Shown piece by piece: positions 53,001 through 61,896 of a stretch of 64,000 nt of DNA (positions are counted from its first letter, which is position 1; every line of letters begins with the position of its first letter). The position numbers and the translations under genes were made by a program. The notes below the pieces were generated by a model, which made no database searches, was not told where the DNA came from, and worked only from the letters and a program-made list of their open reading frames with translations. The DNA comes from CAWGJC01 sp965276665 (lineage in GTDB: Bacteria > Pseudomonadota > Alphaproteobacteria > Acetobacterales > Acetobacteraceae), in assembly GCA_965276665.1 (NCBI GenBank), contig OZ255620.1, positions 3,906,001 through 3,970,000 of the forward strand, in the 5' to 3' direction.

Positions 53001-54410
53001 TCAGGCGGTCGCCATTTCGCGGGGCGAAGCGGTCAGCGCGGGGCGGCGTTCGCGCCAGCTCGTCGCCTGCTCGTAGGCATGGCCGACGCGCATCACCGTC
53101 GCTTCGTCAAAGGCGCGGCCGACGAGCTGCAGCGAGAGCGGCAGCCCGCTCGCGCCGAAGCCGCAGCAGAGTGACAGCGCCGGATGGCCGGTGATGTTGA
53201 ACGCCGACGTGAGGTTCATCTGTTTCCGCCACGGTCCGGTATCCACCTCATCGATGCGTGGCGCAACACTCGGCACGGTCGCGGTTGCGAGCACGTCCGC
53301 CTTGGCGAAGGCAGCGTCCACCGCGGCGGTCAGATGCGTGCGCAGACGCTGCGCCTGCACATAGTCGCTGGCGGTGACGAACGCGCCGAGCATCAGCCTC
53401 TCGCGCGTCACCCGGGCGTAGAGCTCGGGCCGATGCCGCAGATCCTGCTCGTGGATGCTGAAGCCTTCCGGCGCGCTGATGCCGCGCGAGGCAGCGTGGA
53501 ACATCTCCCGCGGCGGCAGCGTGATCCGCACCAGCTTCATGCCGAGTGTCTGCAGCATCGTGACCGCCGCCTCGATGCCGGCGCTCATCTCTTCGCTGGT
53601 GTCGTCGCCGAGAAACCCGTCGAGCACGCCGACGGTGAGCCCGCGCACATCTTGGCCAAGCGCCGCCGCGTAATCGGGCACCGGCAGGTTGGCCGAGCCG
53701 GCATCATGTAGATCGTATCCCGCGAGCACCTGCATCGCAAGCGCGCAATCCTCCACCGTCCAGGTCAGCGGGCCGAGATGGTCGAGGCTGAAGGCGAGCG
53801 GCGCCACGCCGCGCCGGCTCACCCGTCCGTAGGTCGGTTTCAGCCCGGCCGTGCCGCAATAGGCGGCCGGCAGGCGGATCGATCCGCCGGTATCGCTGCC
53901 GAGCGCCAGCGGCAGCGCGCCGGCGGCGACCGCCGCCCCCGATCCGCTGGAAGAGCCGCCGGTGAAATGCGCGGGATTCCACGGATTGCGCGCCGGCGGG
54001 AAGGGCAGGTCGAAAGCCGGACCGCCGGTCGCGAATTCATGCGTCGCCATCTTCGCGACCAGCACCCCGCCGGCCTCCGCGAGCCGCGCCGCGACCGTCG
54101 CATCGGCGTCCGGCACGCGATCAATGCAGAGCTGCGAATGGCAGGTGGTGCGGATGCCGGCGGTGTCGATGATGTCCTTGAGCCCGTAGGGGATGCCGTG
54201 CATCGGCCCGCGATACTTCCCCGCCGCGATCTCCGCCTCGGCGCGCGCGGCGTCCGCCATCGCACGGTCCTCGGTCAGCAGCACCGCGCTGTGCAGCGTC
54301 GCATCCGTCGCGCGCAGCGCCGCGATGGCGTCCCGCGCGAGATCGACCGGCGAGACGGTGCGCGTCCTGATCTGCCGCGCCGCCTCGGCGATCGTGATCG
54401 GCGCGCTCAT
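53001..54410 (-). CDS. amidase signature enzyme, second copy
   Basis: 469 residues, clearly paralogous to the amidase at 51372 (same length, shared MSAP-TIAEA start and WRERRPAL end). Catalytic Lys is in GIPYGLKD, cis-Ser in GGSSSGSGA and nucleophile in GSDTGGSIRLPAAY. The start at 54410 overlaps the stop of the second AtzG-like gene by four bases. The two copies probably act on different amides of the same pathway. Confidence 0.9.
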   Translation of the reverse strand: MSAPITIAEAARQIRTRTVSPVDLARDAIAALRATDATLHSAVLLTEDRAMADAARAEAEIAAGKYRGPMHGIPYGLKDIIDTAGIRTTCHSQLCIDRVPDADATVAARLAEAGGVLVAKMATHEFATGGPAFDLPFPPARNPWNPAHFTGGSSSGSGAAVAAGALPLALGSDTGGSIRLPAAYCGTAGLKPTYGRVSRRGVAPLAFSLDHLGPLTWTVEDCALAMQVLAGYDLHDAGSANLPVPDYAAALGQDVRGLTVGVLDGFLGDDTSEEMSAGIEAAVTMLQTLGMKLVRITLPPREMFHAASRGISAPEGFSIHEQDLRHRPELYARVTRERLMLGAFVTASDYVQAQRLRTHLTAAVDAAFAKADVLATATVPSVAPRIDEVDTGPWRKQMNLTSAFNITGHPALSLCCGFGASGLPLSLQLVGRAFDEATVMRVGHAYEQATSWRERRPALTASPREMATA

Positions 54411-54616
54411 CGCACGCCCTCCGGAATGCGCGCGAACACCGTCGCCGGCTCGTCCGCCCAACGCCAGTCCCGGTGCAGCGCGGAGAGCGCCTCGCGCTGC
54501 ACGCGGAAGGCCTCGAACATCACGCCGTCGCGCTCCGCCGGAACGGACAGCCCGCTCCGCGCGAGCAGCGCCGTGTATTCCGCCCGCAGCGCGGATACTT
54601 CTTCCGCATCGTCCAT
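54407..54616 (-). CDS. small AtzG-like amidase partner, second copy
   Basis: About 69 residues, helical (EVSALRAEYTALLARSGLS; GVMFEAFRVQREALSALHRD). It precedes the second amidase exactly as the other small gene precedes the first. AAGGAG lies 6 bases before the ATG at 54616; an upstream in-frame ATG at 54631 overlaps the binding-protein stop. Similarity to the other small protein is only in size and helical pattern, so the partner assignment is by context. Confidence 0.65.
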   Translation of the reverse strand: MDDAEEVSALRAEYTALLARSGLSVPAERDGVMFEAFRVQREALSALHRDWRWADEPATVFARIPEGVR

Positions 54617-54627
54617 GTCCATCTCCT

Positions 54628-56205
54628 TCATTGCGACACCGAGATCGGCGTCAGATCCTGGAACCAGTTCTGCGCCTGCACGAAGCCGTGCACGCTCGGC
54701 GCGAGCGCGCGCGGATTGAGGTCGTGCACCATAAAGACCATGTAGGCGTGCGCGTTCAGGTTCTCGTGCAATTGCGTGAGCAGCTTCATCCGCGCGTCCG
54801 GATCGAAGGTGGTGAGCACCTTGTTGATCAGGTCCTGCGTGTCGGGTTCGTAGTAATGCCCCCAATTGCTGCCGTTCGGCGCCCAGAAATCCTTCGACGC
54901 GATCTTGATCAGCGCGCTTTCGGGGTCGAGCAGCGCGCGCGAATCATTGATCCCGTCGACATCCGGATGCTTCCCGACGCCCTCGCGGTAAAGCGCGATG
55001 ATCGCGTTCCAATCCATCACCTGGAAATGCACGTCGAAGCCTGCCGCATCCATCTGCGACTTGGCGAGCTCGTTCATCGGCAGAGGCTGCATCTGGCCGG
55101 AGCCGGAGGTGGAGATCGCGATGTTCACCTTGCAGGGCAGGCAGCCCGCCGCCTTCAACAAGGCGCGCGCCTTATCGGGGTTGAACTCGTAGCGCACCGG
55201 ATGACCGTAATACGGCATGCTCGGCGGCACGGTCGCATATTCCGGGGTCGCCTCGCCGTTCAGCAAATCGACGAAATCACTGCGGTTGATCGCGTAATTC
55301 GCGGCCTGCCGCACGCGCTCATCCTTGAACGGGCCGTTCGCCGTGTTGAGCTCGTACGGCCAGTCATGCGGGTAGCTGTTCATCACGATCTTCATGCCGG
55401 AGGATTTCAGCCGGTCCAGCGCATCCGGCGGCGGGGCCTCGACGAAATTCACCTGGCCCGAGAGCAGCGCCGCCACCCGCGTGGTGGCCTCCGGCATCGG
55501 CAGCAGCACCAGCTTGTCCTGCTGCGGCACGCGTGCCTTGTTCCAGTAGGCCTTGTTAGGCGTCAGCACCATGCGCTCATGCGGCACCATGCTGTCGAAC
55601 ACATAGGGGCCGGTGCCGGACGGGTGCTGCGCGAAGGCGTTCCAGTCATTGTTTGAGGCCTTGAAGCGGCACGGGCTCACCAGTAGAAAATAGGTCATAT
55701 TATAGGGAAAAAGCGAGTCGATGAACTTGGTGGTGATCGCGATCGTGTGGTCGTCGATCTTGTCGGCATGGTCGAAATTCACGAAAAGCGAGCGGGTCAG
55801 CGCGAATTGCAGCGAGTTGAATTGCGGCGCGGTGCTGTCGTTGACGCGGGTGAAGTTCCACATGACGTCATCCGCCGTGAAATCGCAGCCGTCATGCCAT
55901 TTAACCCCCTGGCGCAGCGTGTAGATCCAGCGCTTCGGATTGTTCGGATCGACATGCCATTCGGTCGCGAGCCCCGGCACGATGTCGGAGGCCTTGTCGC
56001 TCCGCGACAGATCCCAGAGCGACAGCGAATCATAGAGATTATAGCCGACGAAGCGGTAGCCCTCGAATCCCTGATCCGGGTTGCCGACATCGATCGGCAG
56101 ATCGCCCGCCGTCATCGCGACGGTGAGCGTGCCGCCGGCGCGGGCGGGGGAGGCGAGAAGCGGGGCGGCGAGCGCCGCGAGCAGCGGGATCATCAGCAAG
56201 CGCAT
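54628..56205 (-). CDS. ABC transporter family 5 substrate-binding protein, copy 2
   Basis: About 525 residues. A signal peptide (MRLLMIPLLAALAAPLLASP) is followed by the SBP_bac_5 fold: DPNNPKRWIYTLRQGVKWHD, ADDVMWNFTRV, HPSGTGPYVFDS, VPPSMPYYGHPVRY. It closely resembles the protein at 61897-63480, including the last residues FVQAQNWFQDLTPISVSQ. It captures peptides or other amide-rich solutes. Unusually, this second binding protein sits between catabolic genes, downstream of the importer genes. Confidence 0.9.
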   Translation of the reverse strand: MRLLMIPLLAALAAPLLASPARAGGTLTVAMTAGDLPIDVGNPDQGFEGYRFVGYNLYDSLSLWDLSRSDKASDIVPGLATEWHVDPNNPKRWIYTLRQGVKWHDGCDFTADDVMWNFTRVNDSTAPQFNSLQFALTRSLFVNFDHADKIDDHTIAITTKFIDSLFPYNMTYFLLVSPCRFKASNNDWNAFAQHPSGTGPYVFDSMVPHERMVLTPNKAYWNKARVPQQDKLVLLPMPEATTRVAALLSGQVNFVEAPPPDALDRLKSSGMKIVMNSYPHDWPYELNTANGPFKDERVRQAANYAINRSDFVDLLNGEATPEYATVPPSMPYYGHPVRYEFNPDKARALLKAAGCLPCKVNIAISTSGSGQMQPLPMNELAKSQMDAAGFDVHFQVMDWNAIIALYREGVGKHPDVDGINDSRALLDPESALIKIASKDFWAPNGSNWGHYYEPDTQDLINKVLTTFDPDARMKLLTQLHENLNAHAYMVFMVHDLNPRALAPSVHGFVQAQNWFQDLTPISVSQ

Positions 56206-56237
56206 GGGGCGGCTCCGTCGTGCCTGGAGGAAAATGC

Positions 56238-57245
56238 TCAATAGGTTTCGAAAATGCGGGCGATCTCCACCCGATCCTGCGTGCGTGTCAGCGCGAGCGC
56301 CAGCAGCAGGCGCGCCTTCTGCGGATTCAAATTATCGGCGGAGAGGAAGCCGCGCGTCCGGGCGCGCTCGCCGGACACGGTGCGGCCGCTCCCCGCGCGC
56401 GTCGATTGCACGACGACGACACCCTGCTTCACCGCATCGGCGAGAAGGTCGCCTTCCGCCATGCTGGGAGAGCCCGGCGCGAATCCCGCGGAGACGATGC
56501 CGCGAGCGCCCGCCTCGACAAACGCCCGCACCGCGGCGCCGTCCGACCCGGTATAGGCGTAGCTGATATCCACGCGCGGCAGCCCGTCGATCGCACGGAT
56601 GTCGAACTCGGTGTCCGGCATGTGCTTGCGCAGCGTCGCGCGATAGAACACGACCCGATCGCCATCCGCATGCCCGAGCGCGCCGAAATCCGGGGTACGA
56701 AAAGTCTGCATGCGGAAGGTGGAGGTTTTCGTCACCTCGCGCGCGGCATGGATCTCGTCGTTCAGCAGAAGCAGCACGCCCATCCCGCGCGCGGCGGGGG
56801 AGGCGGCGACGCGCGCGGCGTTGACCAGGTTGAGCCCGGCATCGGTGGACAGCGCGCTCGCCGGCCGCTGCGAGCCGGTGATCACCACCGGGATGTTGAT
56901 CTTGAGCGTCAGGTCGAGGAAATACGCCGTCTCCTCCATCGACGCGGTGCCGTGGCCGATGACGATGCCGGCGAGGTCGGGATGCTCGGCCACAAGCTTG
57001 TCGCAGAGCAGCACCAGCTCGCGCCATTGCGGGAAGAAGATCGCGTGGCTCGGCACGTTGGAGAAACGCACCGGCAGCAGCTCGACCTGCTCCGCCGCTT
57101 CCGGAAACCGCGCGGCGATCTCCTCGGCATGCATCCGCTTGTCGTTGGCGCCGTAATCGAGCAGGTCGAGCGCATGCCGCCCGATCGATGAGATGGTGCC
57201 GCCGGTGCCGATGAACGCGACCTTGGGTTTCGCGGATTGCGTCAC
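56238..57245 (-). CDS. asparaginase/glutaminase-like enzyme
   Basis: 335 residues. The first Thr motif is FIGTGGTISSIG near residue 13. The second is IVIGHGTASMEETAYFL; in type I/II asparaginases this reads HGTD, and here the substrate-binding Asp is Ala, so specificity may differ. VITGSQRPASALSTDAGLNL is also conserved. The family removes the side-chain amide of Asn or related compounds. The GTG start overlaps the isochorismatase stop (57242-57245). It belongs to the amide operon. Confidence 0.85.
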   Translation of the reverse strand: MTQSAKPKVAFIGTGGTISSIGRHALDLLDYGANDKRMHAEEIAARFPEAAEQVELLPVRFSNVPSHAIFFPQWRELVLLCDKLVAEHPDLAGIVIGHGTASMEETAYFLDLTLKINIPVVITGSQRPASALSTDAGLNLVNAARVAASPAARGMGVLLLLNDEIHAAREVTKTSTFRMQTFRTPDFGALGHADGDRVVFYRATLRKHMPDTEFDIRAIDGLPRVDISYAYTGSDGAAVRAFVEAGARGIVSAGFAPGSPSMAEGDLLADAVKQGVVVVQSTRAGSGRTVSGERARTRGFLSADNLNPQKARLLLALALTRTQDRVEIARIFETY

Positions 57246-57940
57246 GCCGCCTGCGCCTGCTTGCGCGTCAGCCGGCCGATCAGGAAATCGGTATCCATCA
57301 GATCGGTGAAGGTCGAATAGAGCGAGATCAGCGAGGCGTCGTGCTCCGCCTGCGTCCCGGCGGCGTTGCCATCGCTGACCATGATGACGCGGAAATTCGT
57401 CATCATCGCGTCGCGCGCCGAGGATTCGCAGCAGACATTGGTGATTGTGCCGGTGATCAGCACCCATTCGAAGCCGCGCGTCCGGAGCCGCGCCGGCAGA
57501 TCCGACGCGCCGGGCAGGAACGCGCTGAACCGGTATTTGCGGACGATGTCGTCCTCCGGCCGCACGTCGAGCGCCGGCCAGAGCGCATGGCCGGGCGTGC
57601 CCTCCGACATCGACTGCCAGCGCGCCGTGCGCTTGGCGAGCGTCGACATCTCCTGCATCACCGACCATTCGGTGAGGCAGGCCGCGTCATGCGTGTTCTG
57701 CACCCAGAACACGCCGCCGCCCGATCCACGAACCGCATTCGCCAGGCGGTTCACGTTGGGCACGATCTCGCGCGCCGCCGGACACACCGCATGCCCGACG
57801 GCCTCGTCCATGAAGCCGTTCTGCAGGTCGATGACCACGAGCGCGGTGCGCCGCGGATCGAGATCGGCGAAGGGGTGGTCGGTCCCGCGCCGGGAGACCA
57901 CGCGGGCGGTGATCTCCTCGGGGATGGTGGTGCCGTTCAT
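57242..57940 (-). CDS. isochorismatase-like cysteine hydrolase
   Basis: 232 residues. The catalytic Asp is in VVIDLQNGFMD and the nucleophilic Cys in ITGTITNVCCESSARDAMM; the Lys expected between them lies in VRKYRFSAF. The isochorismatase fold includes N-carbamoyl, ureidoacrylate (RutB) and biuret hydrolases, which cleave C-N bonds of ureides. Given the neighbours, such a role is more likely than isochorismate hydrolysis. AGGAGAT precedes the ATG; start overlaps the upstream ATPase gene by four bases. Confidence 0.88.
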   Translation of the reverse strand: MNGTTIPEEITARVVSRRGTDHPFADLDPRRTALVVIDLQNGFMDEAVGHAVCPAAREIVPNVNRLANAVRGSGGGVFWVQNTHDAACLTEWSVMQEMSTLAKRTARWQSMSEGTPGHALWPALDVRPEDDIVRKYRFSAFLPGASDLPARLRTRGFEWVLITGTITNVCCESSARDAMMTNFRVIMVSDGNAAGTQAEHDASLISLYSTFTDLMDTDFLIGRLTRKQAQAA

Positions 57941-58947
57941 GCGATCTCCTGCGGTGCGTAGCGGGGAACGGAGGCGGACAGGGTGTTCTCGACGCGCAGG
58001 CAGCGCGCCATCATGTCGGGCGCCGGATGGCGCGGCGCCGGCATCTCGACGCGGCATTCCGCCATCGCCTTCGGGCATCGCGGCGCAAAGGCGCAGCCCG
58101 GGGGAAGCCGGCGCAGATCGGGCGGGCTGCCCGGGATCGCCGGCACGTCCTCGCCCCGCTCGCCGGCAAGCACGGTCGAGGCGAGCAGGCCCTGCGTGTA
58201 GGGATGCTGCGGCGCGCGGAGGATCTCGGCCACCGGCCCTTCCTCGACGATGCGCCCGGCATACATCACCGCCACCCGGTCGGCGATCTCGGAGGCGACG
58301 CCGAGATCATGGGTGACGAAGATCGTCGCCATGCCGAGCTCCTGCTGCAGCCGGCGGAGCAGGATCAGCACCTGGATCTGCACGGTCGCGTCGAGCGCGG
58401 TCGTGGGCTCGTCGGCCAGCAGCAGGCGCGGGCCGCAGGAGAGCGCCATCGCGATCATCGCCCGCTGCCGCAACCCGCCGGAGAGCTCGTGCGGATAGGC
58501 GTCGAGCCGCCGCGCGGCCGACGGGATCTTCACCAGTTCGAGCAGTTCGAGCGCCCGGCTTCGCGCCGCCGAGGCCGGGATGCGCTTGTGCCGCCGCAGC
58601 GTCTCCACGATCTGCGCCCCGATCGTGTAGACCGGATCGAGCGCGGTCATCGGCTCCTGGAAGATCATCGAGGCGAGACCGCCGCGATAGGCGCCGAGCG
58701 CGCGGCGGTCGAGCGCCGCCACATCCTGTCCGGCAACCATCATGCGTCCGGCGATCCGCGCCCGTCGCGGCAGCAGCCGCATCAGCGCCCGCAGGGTGAC
58801 GCTCTTCCCCGAGCCGGACTCGCCCAGGATGCACAGCACCTCGCCCGGCCGGACCGCGAGGCTGACGCCGTTCACCGCATGCACGGTGCTCTCCCGCCCG
58901 ACGAAGCGGACGGTGAGATCCTCGATCGTCACGAGCGCGTCCGACAT
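57937..58947 (-). CDS. peptide-type ABC transporter ATP-binding protein (DppD/OppD-like)
   Basis: 336 residues. Walker A GESGSGKS near residue 44, Q-loop IFQEPMTALDP, signature ELSGGLRQRAMIAMAL, Walker B LLLADEPTTALD, H-loop VTHDLGV. The C-terminal oligopeptide domain with Cys residues (GCAFAPRCPKAMAEC) is typical of DppD/OppD. One base overlaps the stop of the second ATPase gene. Confidence 0.92.
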   Translation of the reverse strand: MSDALVTIEDLTVRFVGRESTVHAVNGVSLAVRPGEVLCILGESGSGKSVTLRALMRLLPRRARIAGRMMVAGQDVAALDRRALGAYRGGLASMIFQEPMTALDPVYTIGAQIVETLRRHKRIPASAARSRALELLELVKIPSAARRLDAYPHELSGGLRQRAMIAMALSCGPRLLLADEPTTALDATVQIQVLILLRRLQQELGMATIFVTHDLGVASEIADRVAVMYAGRIVEEGPVAEILRAPQHPYTQGLLASTVLAGERGEDVPAIPGSPPDLRRLPPGCAFAPRCPKAMAECRVEMPAPRHPAPDMMARCLRVENTLSASVPRYAPQEIA

Positions 58948-60005
58948 CAGGCGCGTCCCGCCACGCCGGCGCGGCTATGTCCCGATGCCGGGTCTTCCAT
59001 GTGGCAGGCGGTGACGTGCGAGGCGCGGGCGAGCCACGCGCCGAGCGGCGGCTCGCGCCTGGCGCAGACCTCCTCGGCGAAGCCGCAGCGGGTGCGGAAC
59101 CGGCAGCCTGAAGGCGGGTCGATCGGACTCGGCGGATCGCCCACGATCGGCGGCTCCTCGATCCGGTGCGCCGGGTCCATCGATGGGCGGCAGGCGAGAA
59201 GCGCGCGCGTATAGGGGTGTTTCGGATCCGCGAAGATGCCGGCCACCGGCCCGAGCTCGACCACCTTGCCGAGATACATCACCAGCACGCGGTCGCTCAC
59301 ATGGCGCACCACGTTGAGGTCGTGGCTGATGAACAGATAGGTGAGGTTGAGCGTGGCCTTCAGCCGGGAGAGCAGGTTCAGCACCTGCGCCTCGACGGAT
59401 TTGTCGAGTGCCGAGACCGCTTCGTCGAGGATCACCATGCGCGGCCCGATCGCCAACGCGCGGGCGATGTTCACGCGCTGCTTCTGGCCGCCCGACAATT
59501 CATGCGGATAGCGCGGGCCGAACAGCGCAGGGTTGAGCCCGACGCGGCTTAGCATGTCCTGCGCGAGCTTGCGCGCCTCCGGCTTGCCGCGTCCGTTCAC
59601 CATCGGCCCGAACGCCACCGAATCCTGGATCGGCATGCGTGGGTTGAGCGAGGAGGCGCTGTCCTGGAACACCATCTGGACCTGCTTGCGGAGCGCCGGC
59701 AGGTCGATGCCGCGCGGATCGCCGACCGCGTCGCCGTCGAAGATGAGATCGCCCGCATCCGGCGTGATCAGATGCAGCAGCAGCCGCGCGAGCGTCGATT
59801 TGCCGCAGCCGGATTCGCCGACGATGCCGAGCGTCTCGCCCTTGAACAGGGTGAAGGAGATCTCGTCCACCGCGCGGATCTGCGCGCCACGGCCGCTCCC
59901 CTTGGCGCGAAAATGCTTCCGCAGCCCCTTCGCGATCAGCAGCGGCTGCGCCGCGCCGCCGCGATCCAGTGATGAGATCGTGGTCGCTTGCACGGCGCCG
60001 CTCAC
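58947..60005 (-). CDS. peptide-type ABC transporter ATP-binding protein (DppF/OppF-like)
   Basis: About 352 residues from a GTG at 60005 that overlaps the permease stop (GTGA). Walker A GESGCGKST, Q-loop MVFQDSASSLNPRMP, signature ELSGGQKQRVNIARAL, Walker B MVILDEAVSALD, H-loop ISHDLNVVRH, and the Cys-rich C-terminal domain (GCRFRTRCGFAEEVC). Because of the base insertion in dppC, the frame upstream is open and an apparent 652-codon fusion arises; the ATPase itself is intact. Confidence 0.92.
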   Translation of the reverse strand: MSGAVQATTISSLDRGGAAQPLLIAKGLRKHFRAKGSGRGAQIRAVDEISFTLFKGETLGIVGESGCGKSTLARLLLHLITPDAGDLIFDGDAVGDPRGIDLPALRKQVQMVFQDSASSLNPRMPIQDSVAFGPMVNGRGKPEARKLAQDMLSRVGLNPALFGPRYPHELSGGQKQRVNIARALAIGPRMVILDEAVSALDKSVEAQVLNLLSRLKATLNLTYLFISHDLNVVRHVSDRVLVMYLGKVVELGPVAGIFADPKHPYTRALLACRPSMDPAHRIEEPPIVGDPPSPIDPPSGCRFRTRCGFAEEVCARREPPLGAWLARASHVTACHMEDPASGHSRAGVAGRA

Positions 60006-60902
60006 ATCCGGACGTCCATCGCGGCGCGAATCCCATCGCTGACCAGGTTGAAGCAGATCGACGCGACGAAGATCGCGATGCCCGGCAGCGCGCAGCCCAC
60101 CGGATCGACATAGATCGATTGCCGCAGCGTGCTCAGCATCAGCCCCCAATCCGGCTCCGGCGGCTGCACGCCGAGGCCGAGGAATGAAAGCCCTGAGGCG
60201 AGCAGGATGCTGACGCTGACCAGGCTCGACGCGTAGATGAAGACCGGGCCCAGCACGTTGCCGAGCACGTGGTAGCGGATGATGGTGATGCTGCCCGCGC
60301 CGCTCGCCCGCGCCGCCTCGATTATAGTCGAGCCCGCGCACCTGCGTGGTCGCGGTCTCGGCGACGCGGCACATCGCCGGGATGAACACCAGGCTGAGCG
60401 CCACCATCCCGTTGACGATGCCGCCGCCCATCGCGCCCGAGATCGCGACCGCGAGCAGGATCGAGGGGAAGGCGTAGAACACGTCCATCGTCCGCATGAT
60501 CGCGGTGTTGACCATGCGGCCGGAAAACCCGCCGATCACCCCGAGCGTGCCGCCGATCGCGGTCGCGATCGTCACCGGCAACACGCCCATCATCAGCGAG
60601 ATGCGGCCGCCATAGAGCAACCGGCTCAGCAGATCGCGGCCGAGCTCGTCGGTGCCGAGCGGATGCCCGCGCCAGCCGAACGGCTTGAGCCGGCCGATGA
60701 TGCTCTCCCTGTAGGGATCGAACGGGGCGAGGACCGGCGCGAAGATCGCCGCGAGCGCCAGCGCGATCAGCACCGCGGCGAAGCCGAGCGTCACGTAATC
60801 ATGCCGCAGCCGCAGCCCGACCATGCCCCAATAGCCGCGCACCCGCTCGGCGGGCGCATCCGCCTCATCGGCGGTTCCGGGGAAAGCGACGGCCTGGGAC
60901 AT
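60002..60902 (-). pseudogene. peptide-type ABC permease (DppC-like) with one-base frameshift
   Basis: The first about 190 residues are a normal DppC: VLAPFDPYRESIIGRL, GTDELGRDLLSRLLYGGR, MDVFYAFPSILLAVAISGAM, then CRVAETATTQVRGLDY. At 60321-60327 one extra T (minus-strand TATAATC instead of TATATC) shifts the frame. The rest of the permease (GNVLGPVFIYASSLVSVSIL; FLGLGVQPPEPDWGLMLS) continues one frame over to the stop at 60002. Either a recent pseudogenisation that disables the importer, or a sequencing error. GGAGAG is 6 bases before the ATG. Confidence 0.85.
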
Positions 60903-60912
60903 CACGCTCTCC

Positions 60913-61869
60913 TCACGCCCGGCGGATGCGCGGATCGATCAAGGCCTGCAGCAGATCGACGACGAGATTGGTCGCGACGAAGATCAGCGACAGCGCCAGG
61001 ATCGTGCCCTGCAGGACCGGGATGTCGCGGTCGATGATCGCCTTGCTGAGCAGGAAGCCGCTGCCCGGCCAGGTGAACACCGTCTCGACCAGGATCGAGC
61101 CGCCCATCAGATAGCCGAATTGCAGCCCCATCACCGCGAGCACCTGCGGCAGCGAGTTCTTCAGCACGTGGCGGATCACCGCGGCCTCGCCGAGACCCTT
61201 CGCGCGCAGCGTGGTGACGAAATCCTGGTTCAGCACCTCGGCCACCGCGGCCCGCGTGGTGCGCGCGAGAATGCCGATCGGGATCATCGCGAGCGTCACC
61301 ACCGGCAGCACCAGGAAGCGCGCATCCCGCCACAGGAACACGTTGAATTGCGCCGAGCCCGACGGCCCCATGCCTTCGGCGGGCAGCACCATGTACTCGA
61401 CGGCGAAGACGATCACGAGCACCAGGCCGAGCCAGTAATTCGGCATGCTGACGCCGGTGACGGCGGCCCCGGTCACCAGCCGGTCGAGAATGGTGCCGGG
61501 AAAGCAGCCGGCGATCGCGCCCATCGCGTAGCCGACGACGAAGGCGATCGGCACCGCGAACAGCGCGAGCATCGCGGTGTTGGCGAGCGAGCCGAACACT
61601 TCGAGCGTCACCGGCCGCCGGGTCGCGATGGACTGGCCGAAATCGCCGTGCAGCACATGCCAGAGCCAGAGCCCGTACTGCACCGGGATCGGCCGGTCGA
61701 ACCCGTAGGCGTGCTTGACGATGGCGATCGTCTCGGCGGTCGCGTCGGGCGGCAGGATCGTCTGCAGCGGATCTCCCGGCGCCAGATAGACGAGCGAGAA
61801 GCAGACGATGCTGACCCCGAGCGCAATCGGAATCGCGAACAGGATTCTGCGAAGGATATAGCCCGGCAA
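60913..61869 (-). CDS. peptide-type ABC permease (DppB-like)
   Basis: 318 residues, six hydrophobic segments. The start MPGYILRRILFAIPIALGVS and LAPGDPLQTILPPDAT are typical DppB; the EAA loop is in TRAAVAEVLNQDFVTTLRAKGL, followed by LQFGYLMGGSILVETVFTWPG. A TTG start at 61869 has GGGGA upstream. It lies 27 bases after the first binding-protein gene and 10 before the second permease. Confidence 0.92.
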   Translation of the reverse strand: MPGYILRRILFAIPIALGVSIVCFSLVYLAPGDPLQTILPPDATAETIAIVKHAYGFDRPIPVQYGLWLWHVLHGDFGQSIATRRPVTLEVFGSLANTAMLALFAVPIAFVVGYAMGAIAGCFPGTILDRLVTGAAVTGVSMPNYWLGLVLVIVFAVEYMVLPAEGMGPSGSAQFNVFLWRDARFLVLPVVTLAMIPIGILARTTRAAVAEVLNQDFVTTLRAKGLGEAAVIRHVLKNSLPQVLAVMGLQFGYLMGGSILVETVFTWPGSGFLLSKAIIDRDIPVLQGTILALSLIFVATNLVVDLLQALIDPRIRRA

Positions 61870-61896
61870 ATCCGTCCCCTTGCTCGAAAAATCCCG

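Noticed and set aside
58947..60902. A natural permease-ATPase fusion protein of 652 residues
   Set aside because: The middle third is out of phase with the real permease; removal of one base restores a standard permease ending at 60002 and a separate ATPase starting at 60005.
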